Program-made: the position numbers and the translations under genes
Shown: in pieces, positions 18,205-26,189 of the stretch
Numbering within the stretch: the first letter of the stretch is position 1
Layout: each line of letters begins with the position of its first letter
Notes under the pieces: model-generated
Told to the model about the DNA's origin: nothing
Seen by the model: the letters and a program-made list of their open reading frames with translations, nothing else
Databases searched by the model: none
Assembly: GCF_018219815.1 (NCBI RefSeq)
Contig: NZ_JADMKU010000023.1
Span: 1-63,444, forward strand
Origin: Thalassovita aquimarina
Lineage (GTDB): Bacteria > Pseudomonadota > Alphaproteobacteria > Rhodobacterales > Rhodobacteraceae
Direction: 5' to 3'
Length of the DNA: 63,444 nucleotides

Positions 18205-18536
18205 TCACCATCTGGCACAATCCGCGCTGTTCGAAATCGCGCCAAACGCTGGCGCTGATCGAGGATCGCGGCGTGACCATCCGCAAATATCTCGAAGACG
18301 CGCCAAGCGCCGATGAAATCCGCGCCGCGCGCGATGCTCTGGGCGTTGAAGCGATCGAGATGATGCGGGTGAAGGAAGCGCGTTTCAAGGATCTCGGCTT
18401 GTCCAAAAACGATGATGACGAGGCGTTGATCGCTGCAATGGCTGAAAATCCTGTCCTGATCGAACGTCCCATCGTTTTCAGCGGCGACAAGGCCGCCATC
18501 GGACGGCCGCCCGAGGCGGTACTGGATATTCTCTAG
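18201..18536 (+). CDS. ArsC/Spx-like thioredoxin-fold reductase
   Basis: A 111-residue protein of the ArsC family. The active-site cysteine is in [11 protein letters not shown], and the later motif [17 protein letters not shown] carries the conserved arginine. Family members reduce arsenate with glutathione and glutaredoxin, but many (YfgD type) have no proven arsenate role. Translation is coupled to pyrD by ATGA, and no ars genes are nearby. Confidence 0.85.
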   Translation: MITIWHNPRCSKSRQTLALIEDRGVTIRKYLEDAPSADEIRAARDALGVEAIEMMRVKEARFKDLGLSKNDDDEALIAAMAENPVLIERPIVFSGDKAAIGRPPEAVLDIL

Positions 18537-18591
18537 CGTAGTGCGCAACCGGGGCGGCTCCGATCGCGCCGTCCCGGTTCTCCACATCTTA

Positions 18592-18613
18592 TCCACAGGG
18601 CAAGCCCTGTGGA
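18592..18613. terminator. Hairpin between convergent arsC-like and MATE genes
   Basis: A 9-bp perfect stem (TCCACAGGG with CCCTGTGGA, loop CAAG) lies three bases beyond the MATE stop codon. It lacks a T-run, so termination would be weak. Its left arm contains most of a DnaA box (TTATCCACA at 18589-18597), probably by chance. Confidence 0.45.
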
Positions 18614-18615
18614 AA

Positions 18616-19959
18616 TCATCCCCCCGCCACGCCGGCAGGCATCGCCCGGCGTTCCAGGGACGGGTAACGCAGGCCCAGCGTCACGCCTCGCGCCACGAAG
18701 GATATCAACAGGGATATCCACAGGCCATGATTCCCGAAAATCGGCAAAAGCACAGCCAGCGCAATCAGATAGACGGCGAAGCTGACCAGCATCATGTTGC
18801 GCATGTCGCGCCCGCCGGTGGCGCCGATGAAAATCCCGTCCAGCATCCAGGCCGCGACGCCGGAAACCGGCGCCAGCACCATGTAGAACAGGAACACCCG
18901 CGCCTCGGCCCGCACGGGTTCGGATGTGGTCATGATGTCGATGATAGCGCCCCCCGCGATGGCGAAGAACAGCGTCATCACCAGCCCCACCATCAGCCCC
19001 CAGAAACTGCTCAGCAGCGCGGCGCGGCGCATCTTCAGATGGTCGCGCGCGCCCATGTAGCCGCCCACCAGCGCCTCGGCGGCGAAGGCGAACCCGTCCA
19101 TCCCGTAGGCGGTGATGTAGAGGAATTGCAGCAGCACCTGGTTCGCCGCCAGCGTGGTGTCGCCGAAATCCGCGCCCAGCATCACGAAGGACAGGAACAT
19201 CAGCTGCAACAGGGCCGAGCGGATCAGGATATTGGTGTTGAGCGCCATCATGTGGCGCAGGCGTTCGCCGTCGAACACCCGTGGCCAGTCGCGCCAAGCC
19301 GGCACAGCGAAGGCGCCGCGGCACAGGTAGAGGGCCAGCCCGAAGGCGCTCCATTCCGACAGGAATGTGGCCCAGGCTACCCCTTGCACGCCCCAATCCA
19401 GCCCCAAAACGAAGACGAGGTCGAGAAGGATGTTCAAGCCGTTCATCCAGAACTGGATCAGGAACATGCTCTTTGCCCGTTCCTGAGCGATCAGCCAGCC
19501 GGTCAGCCCGTAAATGGAAATCGCCGCCGGGGCGCTGAACACGCGGATCTGCATGTATTCGCGCGCCAGAGATTCGACCTCCGACGTGGCCGGCGACATC
19601 CAGAACGCGGCGGCGAAGATCGGCAGTTGCAGAAGGATGATGGCCAGCCCGGCCGTCCACGCGATCAGCAGCGCCCGGGTCAGAAGCGCCGCGACCTCGC
19701 CGGTCTGCCCGGCGCCGTGCGCCTGGCTGACTAGGCCGGTCGTGCCCATGCGCAGGAAGCCGAAGATCCAGTAGATCGCGGTCAGGATGATGGCACCTAC
19801 GCCCACCGCGCCGATCGGCGCGGCCTGCCCCATCTGCCCCACCACGCCGGTGTCGACCGCGCCCAGCAGCGGCACGGTTGCGTTCGACAACACGATGGGC
19901 AGGGCGATTTTCAGCACCCTGCGATGCGTCAACGGACGCGCCGCCGCGGCCTCAGCCAT
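18616..19959 (-). CDS. MATE-family efflux transporter (DinF-like)
   Basis: A 447-residue inner-membrane antiporter with about 12 helices and the two-fold repeat of the MATE family (N half starts ALPIVLSNATVPLLGAVDTG). It should expel a cationic or organic compound in exchange for protons or sodium. It overlaps the thioesterase gene upstream by eight bases and is the third gene of an operon with two thioesterases. The cargo is unknown. Confidence 0.88.
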   Translation of the reverse strand: MAEAAAARPLTHRRVLKIALPIVLSNATVPLLGAVDTGVVGQMGQAAPIGAVGVGAIILTAIYWIFGFLRMGTTGLVSQAHGAGQTGEVAALLTRALLIAWTAGLAIILLQLPIFAAAFWMSPATSEVESLAREYMQIRVFSAPAAISIYGLTGWLIAQERAKSMFLIQFWMNGLNILLDLVFVLGLDWGVQGVAWATFLSEWSAFGLALYLCRGAFAVPAWRDWPRVFDGERLRHMMALNTNILIRSALLQLMFLSFVMLGADFGDTTLAANQVLLQFLYITAYGMDGFAFAAEALVGGYMGARDHLKMRRAALLSSFWGLMVGLVMTLFFAIAGGAIIDIMTTSEPVRAEARVFLFYMVLAPVSGVAAWMLDGIFIGATGGRDMRNMMLVSFAVYLIALAVLLPIFGNHGLWISLLISFVARGVTLGLRYPSLERRAMPAGVAGG

Positions 19960-20461
19960 CGCTTTGCGGCATCAGGAAATGCCCGGTCGCCTGGGCGAAG
20001 GGGCGGCCGCGATTGTCCTGCCAGGCTTCGACATGCACAGAGGCATAGCGCCGCCCCGACCGGTTCACCCGGGCGCGCGCATAGGCATCGCGCGGCAGGC
20101 CGGAACGCAGGTAATCGACGGTGAAATCGATCGTCTTCGGCAGGCTGGGCAAGTTGCCCGCGACCAACGCTTCGGCATCGATTTCGCCGCTTTCGATCTT
20201 TTCCCACAGAATCGACCAGCTCAGCCCGATGATCGACGTCACTTCCAGAAACGCCGCGGTCGCGCCGCCGTGGATCGCCGGCAACATCGGGTTGCCGATC
20301 AGCATTTCCTTGAACGGCATGATCGCGGTCAGTTCGTCGCCACGGCGGTCGAATTCGATTCCGAGGAACTGGATATAGGGCACGCCGTTGACCAGCGCGT
20401 TGAGCGCGGCATCGCGGCGCTGCTTGACCACCTGAACGGGTTCCATCGGTTTGCGGCCCAT
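19952..20461 (-). CDS. PaaI-family hotdog thioesterase
   Basis: A 169-residue hotdog-fold protein with the family core motif around HGGATAAFLEVTSIIGL (residues about 64-80). It should hydrolyse an acyl-CoA. The start at 20461 shares one base with the stop of the first thioesterase gene (TGATG), a strong sign of coupled translation. The two thioesterases may act as a heteromer. Confidence 0.85.
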   Translation of the reverse strand: MGRKPMEPVQVVKQRRDAALNALVNGVPYIQFLGIEFDRRGDELTAIMPFKEMLIGNPMLPAIHGGATAAFLEVTSIIGLSWSILWEKIESGEIDAEALVAGNLPSLPKTIDFTVDYLRSGLPRDAYARARVNRSGRRYASVHVEAWQDNRGRPFAQATGHFLMPQSDG

Positions 20462-20883
20462 CAGTTGCCCCCCACGGTGAAGGTTCCCGTGGCGGTCGCC
20501 ACCGGGTTTTCGTCATTGTCGTCGAGCGCCTCGGCCCGCACGAAGGCGACCGAGCGCGTCATGCGGTAGCAGGTCGCGCGGGTGCGGATGGTCTGGCCGG
20601 GGGCGGCCGGGCGCATATAGTCGATTCGCAGGTCGATGGTGGCGGTATGCCCCTTCATCTTGGGATGGCTCATCACCGCAGCGCCGCAGGTGGTATCGAG
20701 CAATGCGAATACCGCGCCGCCGTGAATCACCTTGGTCTGGGGATCGCCAACGAAGCGTTCGTCATAGGGCATCTGCATCGCGGCATAGCCTTCGGCCACC
20801 TCGGTATACTCCATCCCCAGTTCCTTGGAATGGGGAATGGCTGCAATGAATTGCTGAGCCATTTTCGTCTGATCGCCCGACAT
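20461..20883 (-). CDS. PaaI-family hotdog thioesterase
   Basis: A 140-residue acyl-CoA thioesterase-like protein. The core motif is VIHGGAVFALLDTTCG, where the Asp or Glu of the helix supports catalysis. AGGAG precedes ATG 20883; the longer frame from 20940 is not used. It is the first gene of the thioesterase-thioesterase-MATE operon and is divergent from the MerR regulator, so it may belong to the same acyl-CoA regulon. Confidence 0.85.
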   Translation of the reverse strand: MSGDQTKMAQQFIAAIPHSKELGMEYTEVAEGYAAMQMPYDERFVGDPQTKVIHGGAVFALLDTTCGAAVMSHPKMKGHTATIDLRIDYMRPAAPGQTIRTRATCYRMTRSVAFVRAEALDDNDENPVATATGTFTVGGN

Positions 20884-20896
20884 CGGCTGCTCCTGA

Positions 20897-20914
20897 TTTT
20901 TCACGTAACGTTTA
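20897..20914. promoter_or_regulatory. Candidate MerR operator with ACGT half-sites
   Basis: The sequence around ACGTAACGT (20903-20911) holds two ACGT half-sites between the divergent thioesterase and merR genes. A similar pair occurs before the second merR gene at 21531-21545, so one regulator may read both. Confidence 0.4.
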
Positions 20915-20999
20915 TGGGCTTCAAACGCCGGAATCCGCAAGGGCGGCGGTTGCCCTCGCCGAATCTTGATCCTACCCTATGCGCCAAGGGAGCGATGCA

Positions 21000-21374
21000 A
21001 TGTCCGAAACTCGACTATCATTCAAGGAAATGTGCGCAAAGTTCGACGTAACGCCGCGCACTCTGCGGTATTACGAATATATCGAACTGTTACAGCCTGA
21101 TCGCGAAGGTCGGGCGCGGTTTTACGGCCCGCGCGAAGTTGCCCGAATGACCCTTATCCTGCGCGGGCGGAAGTGGGGCTATTCGCTGGAAGGCATGCGC
21201 CAGTGGCTGCTGATCTACGATCAGGAAGGGTCCAAGGCACAGATGGAAGCCTGGGTCGAAAGTGCGACCAAGCAGCTGTCGGAACTGATCGAGCAGCGCC
21301 ACCAGCTGGACGAGGCGATCGCGGAACTGACCAAGTCCCGCGACGATACGGTCGAAGCGCTGAAATCCATGTGA
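21000..21374 (+). CDS. MerR-family transcriptional regulator (first of a tandem pair)
   Basis: A 124-residue regulator with an N-terminal MerR winged helix (FKEMCAKFDVTPRTLRYYE) and a C-terminal coiled coil for dimerisation. It lacks the cysteines of metal-sensing members, so it most likely senses a metabolite, as LiuR-type regulators of acyl-CoA breakdown do. AAGGGAG fits ATG 21000. It is a paralogue of the next gene, with closely similar recognition helices. Confidence 0.88.
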   Translation: MSETRLSFKEMCAKFDVTPRTLRYYEYIELLQPDREGRARFYGPREVARMTLILRGRKWGYSLEGMRQWLLIYDQEGSKAQMEAWVESATKQLSELIEQRHQLDEAIAELTKSRDDTVEALKSM

Positions 21375-21398
21375 TCCGAGTGAAGGATCAGCATGTGC

Positions 21399-21431
21399 AG
21401 GGCCGGATTTTTCCGGCCCTTTTATTTTTTT
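21399..21431 (+). terminator. Terminator after the first merR gene
   Basis: A 9-bp stem AGGGCCGGA (21399-21407) and TCCGGCCCT (21412-21420) with a TTTT loop is followed by TTTATTTTTTT. Confidence 0.92.
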
Positions 21432-21490
21432 GACCAAGCATTCGAAATTTTTTCTCGAAAAGATTTTTCGTTCCGCTAAGGTTACCTTGG

Positions 21491-21545
21491 TTGATCTTAC
21501 GTCAAGCTGGAAAGTGACGCAACGTACCGCTTACGTAAACGTCAA
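21491..21545. promoter_or_regulatory. Candidate operator region of the acyl-CoA oxidation operon
   Basis: TTACGTCAA (21497-21505) and the extended TTACGTAAACGTCAA (21531-21545) lie between the terminator and the second merR gene. ACGT half-site pairs of this kind resemble operators of LiuR-like MerR regulators. The match was made from memory of the motif, not calculated. Confidence 0.45.
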
Positions 21546-21611
21546 CCACTGGTGTAACCACCGGTCAGAGGTCCAAACTTTGATCCGGTGACGCAATCCG
21601 CGAGCGATAAA

Positions 21612-22013
21612 ATGACCGAAAAGACAATGACGATCCGTGAAATGTGCGATGCATTTCAGGTCACACCGCGCACCTTGCGCTTTTACGAAGCCAAGGAATT
21701 GCTGTTCCCGATCCGCGAGGGTCAGAAACGGCTGTTCACCCGGCGCGACCGGGCGCGGCTGAAACTGATTTTGCGGGGCAAGCGGTTTGGCTTCAGCCTC
21801 GAAGAAATCCGGCAATTGCTGGACCTCTACAACATGGGCGACGCACAGCTGACCCAGCTGAGCCGCACCTTTGAAGTCGCAAAGGATCGGCTGCGCGACA
21901 TGGAAGAACAACGCGATGAGCTGAACAAGGCCATCGCTGAATTGAAAGAGCAGATGAAATGGGGCGAAGAGATGATTGCTTCGCTCCGCCAGGAGAAGAA
22001 AGCCGCCGAATGA
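21612..22013 (+). CDS. MerR-family transcriptional regulator (second of a tandem pair)
   Basis: A 133-residue MerR regulator (IREMCDAFQVTPRTLRFYEA at the N terminus; a long C-terminal coiled coil). It lies 24 bases upstream of the acyl-CoA dehydrogenase and is probably the first gene of the operon, thus autoregulated. A GTG at 21588 and an ATG at 21627 are other possible starts. It has no metal-binding cysteine pattern. Confidence 0.87.
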   Translation: MTEKTMTIREMCDAFQVTPRTLRFYEAKELLFPIREGQKRLFTRRDRARLKLILRGKRFGFSLEEIRQLLDLYNMGDAQLTQLSRTFEVAKDRLRDMEEQRDELNKAIAELKEQMKWGEEMIASLRQEKKAAE

Positions 22014-22037
22014 CGGTGGCCTGAAAGGGAGACAGAA

Positions 22038-23816
22038 ATGCCCAGCTACACCGCCCCCACCAAGGACATGCAGTTCGTGCTGCACGAATTGCTGAAGGTC
22101 AGCCAGACGGATATTCCCGGCTATGCCGATCTTGAGGCCGACTTCACCTCGGCGGTACTGGAAGAAGCGGGCAAGATCACTTCCGAGGTTCTGGCGCCGC
22201 TGAACGTCGTCGGCGACACCGAGGGCTGCGTGCTGGAAAACGGCGTGGTGCGCACGCCGACCGGGTTCCAGGAAGCCTTCGACCAGGTCCGCGAAGGAGG
22301 CTGGACCGGGCTCGACATGCCGGAAGATTTCGGCGGCCAGGGCCTTCCTTACGTGATGGGCACGGCGACCGGTGAGATGTTCAGCGCGGCCAACCAGGCC
22401 TTCACCATGTATCAGGGCCTGACCCACGGCGCGGCTTCGGCGATCCTTGCCCATGGCAGCGACGAACAGAAGGCCACCTATCTGCCCAAGATGGTCAGCT
22501 GCGAATGGACCGGCACCATGAACCTGACCGAACCGCATTGCGGCACCGACCTGGGCCTGATGCGCACAAAGGCCGTGCCGCAGGACGATGGCAGCTACAA
22601 GATTTCCGGTCAGAAGATCTTCATCTCGGCCGGTGAACACGAAATGTCGTCCAACATCATTCATCTGGTGCTGGCCAAGATTCCCGGAGGCCCCGAGGGC
22701 ATCAAGGGCGTGTCGCTGTTCATCGTGCCCAAGTTCATGGTGAACGAAGACGGCACCCCCGGCGCGCGCAACGGCGTCAGCTGCGGCAAGATCGAAGAAA
22801 AGATGGGCATCCACGGCAATTCCACCTGCGTCATGAACTATGACGAAGCGACCGGCTACCTGCTGGGCGAGGAACACAAGGGCATGCGCGCCATGTTCAC
22901 CATGATGAACGAAGCCCGCATCGGCGTCGGCATGCAGGGTCTCGCGCAGGCCGAGGCGGCCTATCAGAACGCGCTGATCTACGCCAAGGACCGGCTGCAG
23001 GGCCGCGACGTGACCGGGGTGAAGAACCCCGATGGGCCGGCCGACCCGCTGATCGTGCATCCCGATATCCGCCGCAGCCTGATGGACCAGAAGAGCTTCA
23101 TCGAGGGCGCGCGCGCCTTCATGCTGTGGGGCGCGATGATGATCGACCGGGCGCACCGGATGGGCGACAAGGATGCCGACGGGCTGATCAGTCTGCTGAC
23201 CCCGGTGATCAAGGGTTTCCTGACCGACGAAGGCTACGACATGACCGTGCAGGCACAGCAGGTCTATGGCGGTCACGGCTACATCGAGGAATGGGGCATG
23301 TCGCAGTTCACCCGCGACGCCCGCATCGCGATGATCTACGAAGGCGCCAACGGCGTTCAGGCGCTCGACCTGGTGGGCCGGAAACTGGCCCAGGACGGCG
23401 GCAAGCACGTGATGGCCTTCTTCGACATGGTGAAGAACTTCATCAAGGACAACGCCGACAACGAAGCGCTGAAGGCCAATTTCCTCGACCCGCTGAAACA
23501 GGCGTCGAAGGACCTGCAGGCCGCTGGCATGTTCTTCATGCAGAACGGCATGAAGAACCCCAACGCGGCGCTGTCGGGCTCGTACGACTTCATGCACCTC
23601 TTCGGTCATGTCTGCCTCGGCCTGATGTGGGCGCAGATGGCCAAGGCAGCGCAGGAAGCGTTGGATGCAGGCGCCTCGGACAAGGCGTTCTATGAAACCA
23701 AGCTGGCGACCGGGCGCTACTACATGGCGCGCCGCCTGCCCGCTACGGCGATGCACCTCGCCCGCATCAACAGCGGCGCGGATCCGGTGATGGCGCTGGA
23801 CGCCGGCCAGTTCTGA
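22038..23816 (+). CDS. Acyl-CoA dehydrogenase, long (about 590-residue) type
   Basis: A 592-residue FAD enzyme that makes the 2,3-double bond in an acyl-CoA. It has the FAD-site motif [19 protein letters not shown], the catalytic Glu in [18 protein letters not shown] and the C-terminal extra domain of the long group that includes DmdC (methylmercaptopropionyl-CoA dehydrogenase of the DMSP pathway). Its place ahead of thiolase and FadJ genes favours general beta-oxidation over the DMSP role. GGGAGA lies before the ATG. Confidence 0.9.
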   Translation: MPSYTAPTKDMQFVLHELLKVSQTDIPGYADLEADFTSAVLEEAGKITSEVLAPLNVVGDTEGCVLENGVVRTPTGFQEAFDQVREGGWTGLDMPEDFGGQGLPYVMGTATGEMFSAANQAFTMYQGLTHGAASAILAHGSDEQKATYLPKMVSCEWTGTMNLTEPHCGTDLGLMRTKAVPQDDGSYKISGQKIFISAGEHEMSSNIIHLVLAKIPGGPEGIKGVSLFIVPKFMVNEDGTPGARNGVSCGKIEEKMGIHGNSTCVMNYDEATGYLLGEEHKGMRAMFTMMNEARIGVGMQGLAQAEAAYQNALIYAKDRLQGRDVTGVKNPDGPADPLIVHPDIRRSLMDQKSFIEGARAFMLWGAMMIDRAHRMGDKDADGLISLLTPVIKGFLTDEGYDMTVQAQQVYGGHGYIEEWGMSQFTRDARIAMIYEGANGVQALDLVGRKLAQDGGKHVMAFFDMVKNFIKDNADNEALKANFLDPLKQASKDLQAAGMFFMQNGMKNPNAALSGSYDFMHLFGHVCLGLMWAQMAKAAQEALDAGASDKAFYETKLATGRYYMARRLPATAMHLARINSGADPVMALDAGQF

Positions 23817-23851
23817 GCACGGGGACCAACCCGCGCCTTGACTTACCGACA

Positions 23852-23899
23852 GGGGCGGTGCCCCGCTCGCGGCGCCGGCGCGCAGGGGATGCGCGCCGG
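23852..23899 (+). other. Two hairpins between acyl-CoA dehydrogenase and the small gene
   Basis: GGGGC-ggt-GCCCC (23852-23864) and CCGGCGCGC-N7-GCGCGCCGG (23875-23899) follow the acyl-CoA dehydrogenase. Without T-runs they are more likely RNA-stability or partial-termination structures that set the level of the downstream genes. Confidence 0.5.
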
Positions 23900-23923
23900 T
23901 TGACCCCGGCAAGGAGGACCGAC

Positions 23924-24136
23924 ATGCCCAAACGTTTCCGACTGACCCGGCGTATGCCGATCGCGATGACCGAGGATGCCTATCGGCGGCTGAGGAAATT
24001 CGCGGCCGAGGCCGGGCTGGACGAGGGCGAGGCGATTTCCTTCGTCTTCGAGAATTTCGACGGGATCATCGATCACGAGAATTTCGGCCACAAGCTGCGG
24101 CTGTTCAATTCGACGTTGGACGCGCGGAAACGCTAA
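23924..24136 (+). CDS. Small conserved protein in the beta-oxidation operon
   Basis: A 70-residue protein with a basic start (MPKRFRLTRRMPIAMTEDAY) and an acidic middle (GLDEGEAISFVFENFDGIID). The central part looks like a short amphipathic helix pair. AAGGAGG stands at the best distance before the ATG, so it is surely translated. No known domain was recognised. It sits between the acyl-CoA dehydrogenase and the GST gene. Confidence 0.75.
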   Translation: MPKRFRLTRRMPIAMTEDAYRRLRKFAAEAGLDEGEAISFVFENFDGIIDHENFGHKLRLFNSTLDARKR

Positions 24137-24297
24137 GCAAAGCGGGAGGCCGGAATTGACGCGACGATCGATCACCAAGATTTGCATCGAAGCGGTCGTA
24201 GCGGAACTGTGGACGCAAGCGAACGTTGCGCGCATCTATTGGGGGAACACCGCGCCGGGCCTGGCCCCGCGGAGAACAAACTGAGGAGGACCCCGAA

Positions 24298-24936
24298 ATG
24301 ACGATCAAACTCTACTGCTTCGGCGAAAGCGGCAATTCCTACAAGGCCGCGCTGGCGCTGCAGCTCAGCGGGCTGGAGTGGGAACCGGTTTTTGTCGATT
24401 TCTTCAACGGCGAAGGCCGCAGCCCGGAATACCTGCAAAACGTCAACGAGCTGGGCGAAGCCCCGGCGATGATCGACGGCGACCTGAAACTCAGCCAGTC
24501 GGGCGTGATCCAGCAATATGTCAGCGACAAGACCGGCAAGTTCGCGGGCCAGACCCAAGAAGAGAAATACGAGGTTCTGCGGTGGATTCTGTGGGACAAC
24601 CACAAGCTCAGCTCGCAAGCCGGAATGACCCGCTTCCTGATGAATTTCCTGCCCGAGGACAAGCGCCCGGCCGAAGTGATCGGCTTCATGCAGGGTCGCC
24701 TGAAAGCCGCTTACAAGACGCTGGATCACCACCTCGAGGGCCGTGACTGGATCGTCGGCGATGGCATCACCAATGCCGATCTGTCCTGCTGCGGCTACCT
24801 CTATTATCCGGAACCCTTCGGGTTCGACCGCGCCGACTGGCCCAATATCGACCGCTGGCTAAGCAACATCAGCGACCAGCCCGGTTGGAAACACCCCTAT
24901 GACCTGATGCCCGGATCGCCTGCCGATCGGGCCTGA
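24298..24936 (+). CDS. Glutathione S-transferase family protein
   Basis: A 212-residue GST-fold protein: thioredoxin-like N-terminal domain (residues 1-80, glutathione-binding GEAPAMIDGDLKLSQSGVI) and all-helical C-terminal domain. It lies 20 bases before the thiolase gene within the operon. Possible roles are detoxifying reactive enoyl compounds or a thiol-linked step on an unusual acyl group. GAGGAGGA precedes the ATG at 24298; the longer frame from 24226 is not used. Confidence 0.87.
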   Translation: MTIKLYCFGESGNSYKAALALQLSGLEWEPVFVDFFNGEGRSPEYLQNVNELGEAPAMIDGDLKLSQSGVIQQYVSDKTGKFAGQTQEEKYEVLRWILWDNHKLSSQAGMTRFLMNFLPEDKRPAEVIGFMQGRLKAAYKTLDHHLEGRDWIVGDGITNADLSCCGYLYYPEPFGFDRADWPNIDRWLSNISDQPGWKHPYDLMPGSPADRA

Positions 24937-24956
24937 AACGAAAAGGAAGGCATGAG

Positions 24957-26168
24957 ATGACCGACGCCTACATCTATGACGCCGTGCGCACCCCGCGCGG
25001 CAAGGGCCGCCCCGACGGCAGCCTGCACGAAGTGACCTCGGTGCGGATGTCCAGCACCGTTCTGAACGCGCTGAAGGACCGCAACGGCCTGGACGGTCAC
25101 GCGGTCGAGGACGTGATCTGGGGCAACGTCACCCAGGTGATGGAACAGGGCGCCTGCCTGGCGCGGACCGCCGTTCTGGCCTCGGATCTGGATGAATCGA
25201 TCCCCGGCCTGGCGATCAACCGGTTCTGTGCATCCGGCATGGAAGCGGTGAACCTGGCCGCCAACCAGGTCAAGGGCGGGGCCGGTGAGGCCTATATCGC
25301 CGGCGGCGTGGAAATGATGAGCCGCGTGCCGATGGGCAGCGATGGCGCCGCCGTGGCCGCCGATCCTTCCGTCGCGCTGGACCAGTATTTCGTACCGCAG
25401 GGCATTTCCGCCGACATCATCGCCACCGAATACGGCTTCACCCGCGATCAGGCCGACGCGCTGGCGGTGGAATCGCAGCGCCGCGCCAAGGCCGCGTGGG
25501 ACGACAACCGGTTCGCAAAATCGGTGATCCCGGTCACCGACGTGAACGGTCTGACCATTCTGGATCACGACGAATTCATCCGCCCCGGCACCGACATGCA
25601 GACGCTTGGCGCGCTGAAGGCTTCGTTCAAGGACATGGGCGAGGTGATGCCGGGCTTCGACAAGGTGGCGCTTCTGAAATACCCGCACCTGGAAAAGGTC
25701 AACCACATCCACCATGCCGGCAACTCCTCGGGCATCGTGGACGGATCGGCCGGCGTTCTGGTCGGCAACGCGGAATTCGGCAAGAAATACGGGTTGAAAC
25801 CGCGCGCCCGCATCCGCGCGACCGCCAAGATCGGCACCGACCCGACCATCATGCTGACCGGCCCGGTTCCGGCGACGCAGAAGATTCTTGCCGAAAGCGG
25901 CCTGTCGATTTCCGATATCGACCTCTTCGAGGTGAACGAAGCCTTCGCCTCGGTGGTGCTGCGCTTCCAGCAGGCCTTCGACGTCGACCCCGAGGTGATC
26001 AACGTCAACGGCGGTTCGATCGCGATGGGCCACCCGCTGGGCGCCACCGGCGCGATCATCATCGGCACGCTCTTGGACGAACTGGAACGGTCGGACAAGG
26101 AAATGGGCCTTGCCACGCTGTGCATCGCGTCCGGCATGGGCGCGGCGACCATCATCGAACGCGTGTAA
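24957..26168 (+). CDS. Acetyl-CoA C-acyltransferase (thiolase)
   Basis: A 403-residue degradative thiolase that cleaves 3-ketoacyl-CoA to acetyl-CoA. The nucleophile Cys is in NRFCASGMEAVNLA, the catalytic His in GGSIAMGHPLGATGA and the second Cys in LCIASGMGAATI. It is the beta subunit partner (FadA/FadI role) of the FadJ-type protein encoded 21 bases downstream. Confidence 0.93.
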   Translation: MTDAYIYDAVRTPRGKGRPDGSLHEVTSVRMSSTVLNALKDRNGLDGHAVEDVIWGNVTQVMEQGACLARTAVLASDLDESIPGLAINRFCASGMEAVNLAANQVKGGAGEAYIAGGVEMMSRVPMGSDGAAVAADPSVALDQYFVPQGISADIIATEYGFTRDQADALAVESQRRAKAAWDDNRFAKSVIPVTDVNGLTILDHDEFIRPGTDMQTLGALKASFKDMGEVMPGFDKVALLKYPHLEKVNHIHHAGNSSGIVDGSAGVLVGNAEFGKKYGLKPRARIRATAKIGTDPTIMLTGPVPATQKILAESGLSISDIDLFEVNEAFASVVLRFQQAFDVDPEVINVNGGSIAMGHPLGATGAIIIGTLLDELERSDKEMGLATLCIASGMGAATIIERV

Positions 26169-26189
26169 GCAGGGGCAGGAGTGAGAGAC

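Noticed and set aside
18589-18597. Perfect DnaA box (TTATCCACA)
   Set aside because: A single box that forms part of a hairpin between convergent genes; no further cluster or AT-rich unwinding region, so no sign of a replication origin.
22038-23816. Assignment of the acyl-CoA dehydrogenase as DmdC of the DMSP pathway
   Set aside because: Size and family fit, but the neighbouring thiolase and FadJ genes and the lack of DmdB or DmdD genes favour general acyl-CoA oxidation.
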